DNA of 33,660 nt from Zygnema cylindricum (lineage: Eukaryota > Streptophyta > Zygnematophyceae > Zygnematales > Zygnemataceae), in assembly GCA_037447655.1 (NCBI GenBank), contig JBBHKE010003202.1:1-33660 (forward strand), in the 5' to 3' direction. Under the pieces are notes generated by a model. That model was not told where the DNA came from and did not search any database. It was given only the letters and a program-made list of their open reading frames with translations. A program made the translations under genes and the position numbers. Positions 10,005 through 19,184 of the stretch are shown one piece after another (position 1 is the first letter of the stretch; every line of letters starts with the position of its first letter).

Positions 10005-11819
10005 GAAAGTTCACTTTATGAAATCGCATTAGAATTTTGGTTCATAAATAATAGGTTTCAACTGCAAAACAATTAAACTATTGGACCAACTGCACATGTA
10101 TTTCCCGTCAAAGTATAAGCTGACGCCACGTGGCCATTAAACGGGTTTGGAGTTTGGACACATATCAAGGCCAGAGGAAACGTGACGTCAGTCGTCAGCA
10201 AATATGCATTTTCATTTGATCAAAGGAATGTACGAAGACAGCAATGAGGTTCTTCTGGTCTCTGGTCTGTGCATGCTGTAGAGCAGAAATGGCAAAAGGG
10301 AACAAATGTCTTTCTATTTATCCATAACTCTTGTACGGCATGAATTGAAGTCAGGCTTGCGAAATGTTGGCACGTGTCAATTCTAATTTCTAAAGAAGTT
10401 TCGGCACGTGCAATCGCCCTACAAACGACGCGTCACGCATAGAACATGATGTCGCTTGTCAAACTATGATGAAAAATCAGACGGTAGATGCGAGGTGCCG
10501 TTTGAGAGATTGTTTACCTCGCATAAAATACAGTCGATGCACTTTTCGTGCGAAGTCATGTTAAACTGTTAAACATAGTTGTTCAAATCGCGCGATTTTT
10601 CCTTTTTCCCAATTAAAACGTATAATTCGTGACATTTGAATAAATCGGCAAAAAACGCGTTACTTTATGTCCGGAAAACTGAACGGCTAATTTACGGAAA
10701 CTGTACGGTATTTTACGATTGCTCTACAGTTTTGTACGGTAAATGTATGAAATTTGGCGAAAAGATACGATGCACTTCGTCGTACTTTCTGTCCGGTAAA
10801 CTGAACATAAATTTTACGGAAATGTACGGATTTTTTCCAAAAATATACGGACTAAATCAAAAAAATACGTAAAATGTAAGAAAATTGTACAAACTGCGGT
10901 ATATGTGAAATTTATTTTTGTTTACATGTACGGAATAGTACGGACAAAAGTTCATTAACGATTTCTACGAATTTTTCAAAAGGTTCAATGCGTTTGTTAC
11001 GCATAATTCGTCGTGATTAAATCGTTCGCACTAAACGCCGTAAACAACTATGTTGTTAAAGGATTGTCGCAAGATGTGGTATCGATCGAGGTGGACACAT
11101 TTTTCCCGAATAAGTGTTTTTACAAGGCAATACGATGAACTTACGTACTTAGCAGAAATGTCGTCGATCACTTCAATCTACGGTTCAAAGACTATCCTAT
11201 TGATTTAAATTTGCTTTATGAATATTGTAAACTGGTCGTATCACATCAAAATTTGGAGTGAGCAATCAGCGTCCGCAGTCATTTGTCGGACAAGGAACTG
11301 AACTGGACCAACAGATAAAGTTGGTTTCTGATTTGTTTTTACAAAAATTCGACTCGTATTGAAAAGCGGACGTCCCAAAACTCAAAAATTGTCAAGACGA
11401 CCTCAAATAGTACACATTACTTGTACGCTACTGTGCTTTTAACATTAGGTAACACAAAATTCAAAATGCGCAACGTGACCCGCATTTTGAACAAAACATG
11501 GACTACTTAAACACGTTCTACACATCCAAATATTCAGAATTTCCTAGTGTTTTCTCTCACTTGTTCCCCATTTCCGAGACAATGTGGCACTCTTCTGGTG
11601 TTTGGTGTTGGTAAAGCTTTCGCCCTACTTTGACAACTGTTGGAAGCTCATTGTCAAAGGTATGAAAGGTACAAAAAAGTACGCTGGTTGCCTTTGATAA
11701 ATAAATAGGCTTCGCATTATTTTGATCGTGTTCGCCATTGACACATTCAATTGTCTTCACTACACTTAGAAGCTTTGAATTATCCTTGTAAATCTATGAG
11801 CCTGCCACATGGCAGGTTT
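10005..11819. other. Non-genic body of unit B
   Basis: This matches unit A in three blocks (840-1700, 3110-3600, 3830-4610). The first half is rich in TACGG motifs. There is no gene: the ORFs at 10636-10872 and 11557-11760 are not preserved in unit A. Confidence 0.55.
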
Positions 11820-11824
11820 GAAAT

Positions 11825-12331
11825 TGTTGAAAGTGTAAATTTTCTCTCTTAAAGCTTATGTCTAAATTCACATCTTTAAATTCCTAAACGCTACTATAGA
11901 AGTACATGTCATTTATTGTACTTTATAAATGACGTTATGATCCTCTTAGTGGAATGTACAATACCTTTTTTTACTATACAATGATACTTAGTGGAATGTA
12001 CATACCTCTTGAAGTGTAGACATGATTCTCGGTGGAATTACCAGTTAATAGAATTCTTTTGACGTAACTAGTTCTACCCACATTAGTTACGTCTTGTCCT
12101 AGATCTACCTTGAACAGACGTTTTCATTTCACTGTTCTATAAAAGTCACTAGTCTTACATGCACTTTTTAATCAATTTAAAAAGGACACTTAGACGACAA
12201 ACTTCTCGCCTACATTCTCTTGTTTGTCATCTATTTATTTCTTGTCTTTTGGTCGTATTTTAATTTTGTCTCTACATATCATCTTTTGTCTTCATTTTTA
12301 TTTTGGCCCTCATATGGCCTCTCATTCAATA
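11825..12331 (+). repeat. 5' LTR of outer copia element
   Basis: 507 bp, starting TGTTGAAAGTG as many plant copia LTRs do. It matches 20722-21244 along its length with many substitutions and small indels. It ends ...CATTCAATA, directly before the primer-binding site. The terminal dinucleotide is TA rather than CA in both LTRs. Confidence 0.9.
12138..12145 (+). promoter_or_regulatory. LTR TATA box (outer, 5')
   Basis: TATAAAAG, preceded by GTTC and followed by TCACTAGTCTTACATG, is conserved at 21054-21061 in the 3' LTR. The position about 190 bp before the LTR end fits a U3/R promoter. Confidence 0.6.
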
Positions 12332-13275
12332 GGTTATAGGCCTCCCCCTTCGTCTGTATCCAATTCCAATTCAAAGTTTCAGGGCAAAAACATTTATGAT
12401 TTGGAAATTTCAAATCCAACATTTATTCACTTTCGCAGAAATCTGGGGGACACGTCAGTGGAACCGTCACTATTCCTGTCCTTCCGCACGCCACCGATGC
12501 AGCCTACGCTTCTACGCAACTTGCTATTGTCGCGTGTACTGAAAAGGACGCCAATGCACTTTCTCGACTTGTCCTCTCTTTGGACGGTCAAGTGTCAAAT
12601 CTTGTCCGATTTGCAACAACTTCTCATGAAGCGTGGATGCTTCTTTGTGCCATGTACGAGACAAATACGTGGCCAACTGGACTTGCTCTTCGTCGTCAAT
12701 TCATCAATATCCAAAAATCCAAAACTACCTCCATGTTGAATTTCATTCAAATCGTCCTATCAGTTGCTAGTCAATTGAAATGCATTATTTATCTTGTGAG
12801 TCATGAAGATCTAATTAGTGCAATTTTGGGTGGGCTACTTAATTCATTTGACGCTTTCATAAGTACAGTCAATAATGACCCATCCCACGTCACTTTGTCG
12901 GATCTCACAAATCGGTTAATGCACAAGGAAAAAAGATTGTCATTTAACAAATGTGACGTACTTGCTGACGGCGTGGCACTAACAACCTTTGTTCCCAAGA
13001 AACCGTCGAATATTACAGGATCTCCTCTATTTTGCAAATATTGCAAAGAAAGGGACCACGTAGTTGACACGTGCCCAACGTTGGCACGCAAGCGTGAAAA
13101 AGAACGTTTGACTGGGGTCGCGCCAAAAAATCCAAAATATCCTGTGAATCCCCAAGTTGCGACACACTTCGGTCAAACTGCGCACGCGTACGCTGCATTC
13201 AATTATCCGTACGGTCCTCCACCGCCGTGGTACCGGCGCCAAACTACTTTTTCTCTTCGTCCGTACCACTGTTGA
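12314..13275 (+). pseudogene. Copia gag, frameshifted
   Basis: The likely ATG at 12314 is inside the 5' LTR; the frame runs through the LTR end and the primer site. A frameshift near 12440 moves the gag reading into the frame open to 13275. The UBN2-type gag region is recognisable (E-A-W at about 12631-12639), followed by a CCHC zinc knuckle C-X2-C-X4-H-X4-C at 13033-13074. A Pro/Tyr-rich tail ends at the stop at 13273-13275. Gag would form the particle and bind RNA. Antisense ORFs here are shadows. Confidence 0.8.
12332..12345 (+). other. Primer-binding site, outer element (degraded)
   Basis: GGTTATAGGCCTCC follows the LTR immediately. It agrees at 11 of 14 positions with the inner element's GGTTATGGGCCCAC, which complements the anticodon arm of initiator tRNA-Met (recalled, not searched). 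It does not look like the usual plant copia site that pairs with the tRNA 3' end (TGGTATCAGAGC). Confidence 0.55.
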
Positions 13276-15282
13276 CACGCCCATCGTATTTACTGACCAC
13301 TTTGTCGGCTCTGCATCTACAGCTGTCGGTTCTACATCTACAACTGTCACACCTGCCCAAAACGTACTTCCTCCAATTCCACCTGTGGACTATGGGTGCG
13401 CCTTTACCACATCAGGTAAAACCTCTAAGTGGCTTATTGACAGCGACGCTGCCCATCATATGTGTTGCCATCTTGAATTAATGACAAATGTTGTTCCTTT
13501 GTCCGTTCCTCTCAAAATTTCTCTTGACAACAATATGATATTGACATCGAATATGGTTGGACAGGTGCATTTTAACTCCGATTCACGCGACTCTCTTCCC
13601 ATAATCTTGGACAAAGTATACTTAGTTCCAAAATTTAAGAAAAACCTTTTTCGGCTGGAAGCGCCCTTTGTAACGGAAATTATGGCATTATCACCGAAAC
13701 AAATGTTCAGTTTTATTCCTCTACTCGCACCCCTTATTGGTAGTGGAACTAGATTAGGCACTCTTTATGTTCTTGATTTTTTTAAGGACATTGCCTTTGC
13801 TAATTTAGCTACTTCTTCTACCTCTTCTGTTTTCATAAATGGCACCTTCGCTTTGGTCACATAAATGGACCTAGTTTAGCTTCTCTTCAAAAAGGCCTTG
13901 TAATTGGACTTGACAATTTTAATAAAAGTACAATTGATTTTTGCAATGGTTGTGTCGTCGGCAAAATGCCACGCCTTCCCTTTCATTCTAGCAATTCTCG
14001 TTCACAATCCCCCTTTTGATCTCATCCATAGCGATGTTTGTGGACCCGATGCGCATCTGCAAGTATGAGTGGTGCGATATACTTTCTTACCTTCATTGAT
14101 GACTATTCACGTTTTACGTATGTCTATTTTATGAAACACAAGTCCGAGGTCTTTCTCATTTTCAACACTTTAAATCTCTTGTCGAAAATCATCTTTCCTC
14201 TCGCATTAAAATATTAAAGTCCGATAATGGGGGGGAGTATATGTCTAACCTTTTCTTTGAATTTTTACTTTCACATGGCATTATACATCAAACTACTTCT
14301 CCCTATAGTCCACAACAAAATGGTGACGTCGAACGGCTAAATCGCACACTCTTGACATGACTCGCTCTATTCTTCATTTTTCTTCCTTACCTTATCGTTT
14401 TTGGGCCGAGGCCGTTCTAACCTCCTCTTATGTGCGTAATAGGTCGCCTACATCCGCTCTTCCCAACAAAACTCCGTTTGAGGCATGGCATGGGAAAAGG
14501 CCCAATGTGTCTCATTTTCGATTTTTGGTAGTGAAGCTTATTATAAGGATCTCACTTATAAGGATGGCAAATTAGGCGCACGCGCCATTCAGGGAATTTT
14601 TGTGGGCTATTCCCTAAATTCAAAGGCGTATCGCATTTGGTGCCCTTCATCGCGTCGTAATATTACCACGCGCGACGTTGTCTTTAAAGAAACACCACTA
14701 ATCCGCAAACTAATCCCCAATTTTCCCCTCACTCCATTGAAATTTGATTTCCCCTCTAATTTCCTAACTCCTAATCCAGATACATCCACTCCATTTAACC
14801 CCTTAACACCCCAATCGTCCCCTATTCCTTAAGTCTCTTTTTCTTCATCTTCATTTTTTTCTCTTTCCGGCTCTTCCTGTGAAACCTTTAACACGACAAT
14901 ACTATACTCCAAACATATTCTGTTTCATCGCCCGTAGATATTGCCCCGCCCGAAAATTCTGTCCCATTGCACGTGGCGTCTGAATTTTTTCCACCGACGA
15001 CGTCTGTCGTTTTGACCCAAATGGATTCTGCACCGACTACGTCTGTCGTTTTGATAGATTCTGCACCGACTACGTCTGATTCTTTGGAACCGACTATTTC
15101 ACCTAAACAAATTTTCGTACGACACAGCACACGCACGAGAATTCCCAACTTGGAAAATCCGCGAAAGTTTGACTCACGCAACCTTGCTGGCGTCCGTGAC
15201 CCACCTACATTGAAATTTGCTTTAAATTTGCTTTTAAAACGACCCTGGCGATGACATGTGGCGCCTCGGGGCTACTCAGGAG
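13276..15282 (+). pseudogene. Copia pol 5' part: protease and integrase, broken
   Basis: Recognisable in several frames: the aspartic protease motif W-L-I-D-S-D-A near 13430-13450, where the family has D-S-G, so the Gly is lost; the HHCC zinc-binding pre-integrase region near 13840-13970; then the integrase core with D (H-S-D-V-C-G-P, about 14020-14045), D (S-D-N-G-G-E-Y, about 14219-14240) and E (E-R-L-N-R-T-L, about 14330-14350). The integrase C-terminal part reads openly from 14357 to about 14830 in two frames. A Ser/Thr/Pro-rich linker follows, with a short repeat (GCACCGACTACGTCTG, about 15029 and 15064). The inner element interrupts at 15282. Confidence 0.85.
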
Positions 15283-16447
15283 TGTTGTTTTTGAAATGTT
15301 AGTTTCGTACTTACACCACATTTTGTGAGCACGCGACGGTTCGTGCGTAGATTATTACCGGAAATATTGTGGTGGTACAAATGGAGGTTCAAATGGATTT
15401 GTGGATTGGGGGAGTAATTGTACGATTGAAATTAAAGGGATTTATTGAGTGGCTCGGAATACGTTTACAAATGGACGGCGCATCGCGAAGCGATCCGATT
15501 GTGAAATTTACGAAATGTTGAATATGTACGCTCGCCGGTACGAAGCGTCTTATTTGGACAAGTGTACTTTATTTGCGAGAGGCGTATTTATTGCAAAGGA
15601 CGCAAGTTCGGTACGGTTTAATTTCGGCAAGTGGTACGTGGTACATTTGGAGGGCGGACGGCGTCCGCCGATATTTCCAAAGGGATTGTATTTTGATAAT
15701 GTGGTATCAAGTGGACCGTACGTATGTGATGTCGGTTCATGACGTGGTTTCGTCCTCAAGTGACTAATCAAGTTGATACTCAGTACGCGGATTTTACGGA
15801 AGCGTCGATGTAAATATTTGGTTGAACATTGATGTGTCCTTTTTTGTGAATTAATTATTAGTGTAGATTTACTCACTTTGACATACCTTGAAGTATTCGG
15901 GTATACCGGCATTAATAGAGGTAGCTGGTAGATATCGTACGGCTGATATGCCTCCGTACATTCAGGAGTAAGCTCTTGTATATATTTGTAGGACTTCGTC
16001 ATTTTAGGACATAGGAACTTTTTGGACCAAAAACTGTTTCATGGTTATTTTTGGTAATTTTATCTGAGGATTACTCTCAGATATGCAAGCGGAATTATCT
16101 GAAATTCTGCATGTGTGTTCCTATTTATATTTTTAATATTTTCACAGATTTTCAGGGTCTATTGTGTGCCTGGTCTGTGTTTTACTTCATTGTGAAGTTA
16201 GTTTGTTTGATCAAAGTTATGGCAGACTGTTTTTCTGCAACTTTGACTAGATGATGTGATCAATCTATTATTATTTTTGTCTGAAACTTTTGAGGTCATT
16301 TTATATCCTAGATAATATCTGTAAATGTAGTTTCAACTTGTTTTGTTAATTTTGTTGAATTCTGTGTGTATCCAAAGTACGCTGTTTTTAGGTAGTCTGT
16401 GGTGCTTCCGAGGGTAAATCCATGGCTGAAAATGGCTATGGACAACA
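15283..16447 (+). repeat. 5' LTR of inner element
   Basis: 1165 bp, long for copia. It matches 18034-19184 throughout, but with many differences; in the first 120 bp I estimate about 85% identity by eye. It ends in CA directly before the primer-binding site. The antisense ORF at 15550-16002 falls wholly inside it and is not open in the 3' LTR. Confidence 0.92.
15979..15986 (+). promoter_or_regulatory. Possible LTR TATA box (inner, 5')
   Basis: TATATATT, followed by TGTAGGACTTCGTC, corresponds to TATATATA at 18740-18747 in the 3' LTR, followed by GTAGAACTTAGTC. If used, it leaves a long R-U5 of about 460 bp before the LTR end. Confidence 0.45.
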
Positions 16448-17696
16448 GGTTATGGGCCCACGCCCATGGCTACCCATATTGGATGAATCGTACTTCCCCA
16501 TATTTGATGGAACTGAATATTATTGTTGGAGGAGTATTATGGAGAGCTACTTCAAGTTGAGGAAGTTGCTGGATGTAGTGGATGGGACATGTGTCGAAAC
16601 ATCAACTGAATGGGAGGAGAAAAACCTGGAGTGCTTGAGGATTATCAAGCTATCTATGACTAAAGAATTTGTAATGATGTACCTTGATGTGGAGAGTGCA
16701 GCTGAATTATGGAAGTGTTTAGAATGCACTTATCAAAAGACTTTTGTGTATCACTGGATGATTAGTGCATCGAAAATATTTGAGTATGAGTATGTTGGAG
16801 GTAGCATGTTGAAATATTGCCTTAGTTTGCAAAGATTGTTTGCAGAAAATGATATTGCAGGAGGAAATTTTACAAATGTTCAAAAGGCTCTCATGTTAAT
16901 GAAAGGATTACCTAAGGAATATAGGTGTGCATTTGATAGATTAAACCAAGTTGATAAAAAGGATTGGGACTTACCTTTAGCAATCAGATTTGTTTTAGAT
17001 GAAGAGGATGATAAAGAGGCTTTAAAGGTTAGGGGGAACTTTCAGGGTGTGGGATCACAATTTCAGAAAAATAGAGAAAATTGCAAATCAAAAAATTGTT
17101 TTTATTGTGATGACTTAGGACATACTTTTAGAGGATGTCCACTTTATAAAAGTGCATGTGTCACAGGAAATTTTCGAAATGGATGGGATGACAATCGGGT
17201 TCGACCCCCTACACGAAGGGCTACACTTCCCGTTGATGAGTTTGTATACTTGCCGACTGTTATTTTTCGAAATATGGAAAATGAGGAAGGAAAGGAAACA
17301 CGTGCTATCACCAAAAATGGAGTGGAGAAAGGGGTGACAGAAAAGGATTTAGTTTCTGTGAATTTTTCTGACGAGAGATTGGTGAGTGATAAGGAAATAC
17401 AAGTGGAAGAGGTTATTGAAGTGAGAATAGTTGGAGGAAGTGAAGATCACTTGGAAGTGGAAACTGAAAATAATTTGCATGAGGATATTACTGTACTTAG
17501 AGAGGGAGAGAGAAAATGTGTTCAGAAAATTGAAGTAGGAGAGGAAGTTTGTAATATCAGAAAAGGAAAAAGTTCAAAAATTGAGAAAATACCAAAATTT
17601 ATTAAGAAAACAAAGAAAAGAAGTAGAAGTCAAAGGATAAACCGTAGAAGAAAACATGTGCAGAAAATGGTCAAAAGAAAGCATCGTGAAAAATAA
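16422..17696 (+). CDS. Gag polyprotein of inner element, intact
   Basis: 424 codons without a stop. The first ATG (16422) lies 26 bp inside the 5' LTR, and the frame crosses the LTR end and primer site. The next in-frame ATG (codon 11) lies within the primer site itself. Residues about 22-200 are a UBN2-type copia gag (F-D-G-T-E-Y-Y-C-W at 28-36; A-E-L-W at 94-97). A CCHC zinc knuckle follows with Cys226, Cys229, His234 and Cys239. Residues 285-375 are acidic and Glu/Val-rich. Residues 380-424 are strongly basic, with Lys/Arg clusters that could bind RNA or direct nuclear entry. There is no protease motif. Gag would assemble particles and package RNA for a partner polymerase. The basic C-terminal extension after the knuckle is longer than I would expect for a simple copia gag. 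Confidence 0.85.
   Translation: MAENGYGQQVMGPRPWLPILDESYFPIFDGTEYYCWRSIMESYFKLRKLLDVVDGTCVETSTEWEEKNLECLRIIKLSMTKEFVMMYLDVESAAELWKCLECTYQKTFVYHWMISASKIFEYEYVGGSMLKYCLSLQRLFAENDIAGGNFTNVQKALMLMKGLPKEYRCAFDRLNQVDKKDWDLPLAIRFVLDEEDDKEALKVRGNFQGVGSQFQKNRENCKSKNCFYCDDLGHTFRGCPLYKSACVTGNFRNGWDDNRVRPPTRRATLPVDEFVYLPTVIFRNMENEEGKETRAITKNGVEKGVTEKDLVSVNFSDERLVSDKEIQVEEVIEVRIVGGSEDHLEVETENNLHEDITVLREGERKCVQKIEVGEEVCNIRKGKSSKIEKIPKFIKKTKKRSRSQRINRRRKHVQKMVKRKHREK
16448..16461 (+). other. Primer-binding site, half-tRNA type
   Basis: GGTTATGGGCCCAC directly follows the LTR terminal CA. Its reverse complement GTGGGCCCATAACC contains the CAU anticodon and, from memory, equals the anticodon stem-loop of the plant initiator tRNA-Met over 14 nt. 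Drosophila copia and yeast Ty5 prime from such an internally cleaved tRNA. The site lies within the gag ORF (codons 9-14). Confidence 0.75.
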
Positions 17697-18033
17697 TTTT
17701 AGGGAAGAGATTATCTTTTACATTTAGTAATCTTTTTGAGGAATTACGGATTTAAAATTTTAAATTTTGAAATTGTGTGAGAAAGAAAGTTTTTACTTTT
17801 GAAGACCTAGAAAGAGGTAGTGGAAGCAATGGTGTATTTAAGAAGGAAGAATTTTAGAAGACATGGCAGCAGGGAGCTGGAGCAGTGGTGACGTCAGCAA
17901 AAGCAGTGGTGACGTCAGCAAAAGCAGTGGTGACGTCAGCGGAAGCAGTGGTGACATTTGAACGAAAGGTACAGTTACATTTCAAACGCAAAATATTTTA
18001 TTATGGGTGCACGAAACTAAATTTTCGGGGGAG
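17697..18033 (+). other. 3' untranslated part of inner element with PPT
   Basis: Non-coding stretch between the gag stop and the 3' LTR. It holds a 4-unit 21-bp repeat (17881-17956) and a polypurine tract CGGGGGAG (18026-18033) abutting the LTR, where plus-strand synthesis would start. Confidence 0.75.
17881..17956. repeat. Four 21-bp tandem repeats with TGACGTCA
   Basis: Units start at 17881, 17902, 17923 and 17944, each AGCAGTGGTGACGTCAGC plus three variable bases; the fourth is cut after GGTGACAT. The first three contain the palindrome TGACGTCA, the core site of bZIP/TGA-type factors. Units are contiguous, so this is not a CRISPR array. Confidence 0.9.
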
Positions 18034-19184
18034 TGTTGTTTTGAAAACGTAGTTCGTGCGTACGCCACATTTCGTGCGCACGCGACGTTTCATGCGTAAA
18101 TTATTACCGCAAGTAATGTGGTGGTACGAATGTAGGTTCGAATGGATTTGTGGATTGGGGGAGTAATTGTACGATTGAAATTAAAGGGAGTAATTGAGTG
18201 GCTCGGAATACGTTTGCAAATGGACGGCGGATCGCGAATCGATCCGATGTGAAATGTACGAAATGTTGAATATGTACGCCGCCGGTACGGAGCGTCTTAT
18301 TTGGACAAGTGTACTTTATTTGCGAGAGGCGTATTTATTGCAAAGAACGGTGGTTGGGTACGGAAAAGATTTTGAAGGTACGGTTTTATTTCGGCAAGTG
18401 GTCCGTGGTACATTTGGATTGGGGACACCCGATATTTTCAAGGGATCGCAATTTTGATGACATGGTATCAAGTGGGCCCTACGTAAGTGATGTCAATTCA
18501 CTAAATGTTTTCGTCCACAAGTGAATAATCAAGTTGATACTCAGTACGCGGATTTATGGAAGCGTCGGTGTAAATATTTTGATTTAACATTGTTTTGTCT
18601 TTTTGTGCATTAATTATTAGTGTAGGATTACATTTTCTAACATACCTTAAATTATTCAAGTATACTCACATTAATTTAAGTAGATGGTAAATTACGTACG
18701 GTTGGTATGCCTCCGTACATTTAGTAGTAAGCCTGAGTGTATATATAGTAGAACTTAGTCATTTCAAAAAACTGTTTATAGTTATTTTGGTAATTTTATC
18801 TGAGGATTGCTCTCAGATCTGTTGGCAGAATTATTTGAAATTGTGTATGTGTATTCCTCTTTGTATTGTTGATATTTCAACAGATTTGCAGAACTATTGT
18901 GTGCCTGGTCTGTGTTTTACTTCATTGTGAAGTTGGTTGGTTTTATTAAAGTTCTGGCAAACTGTTTTTCTGAAACTTTGACTAGATGATGTGATCACTC
19001 TGTTTATTTTTTTTGTCTGAAACTTTGTCAGATTATTCTATAGCTTAGAAACTATTTTTGGTTCTAGTTTCAGCTTGTTTTGTTATTTCTAAAGAATTCT
19101 ATGTTGATTCAAAGTAGGTTGTTTTTGGGTAGTCTGTGGTGCTTCCGAGGGTAAATCCATGGCTAAAAATGGCTATGGACAACA
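18034..19184 (+). repeat. 3' LTR of inner element
   Basis: 1151 bp, starting TGTTGTTTTG after the polypurine tract and ending ...GGACAACA before the AGGAG duplication. It pairs with 15283-16447. It also carries the gag start region (ATG at 19159 in its sequence), so a chance ORF (19136-19600) fuses LTR codons to outer RT sequence. Confidence 0.92.

Noticed and set aside
12224-12313. Upstream ATG at 12224 as the outer gag start
   Set aside because: It would encode a hydrophobic leader from LTR sequence; 12314 mirrors the inner element's start close to the LTR end and is preferred, though 12224 cannot be excluded.
15550-16002. 150-codon antisense ORF in the inner 5' LTR
   Set aside because: It lies wholly inside an LTR, is not open in the matching 3' LTR, and resembles nothing known.
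17881-17956. CRISPR-like repeat array
   Set aside because: Units are contiguous 21-mers without spacers, in a eukaryotic retrotransposon.
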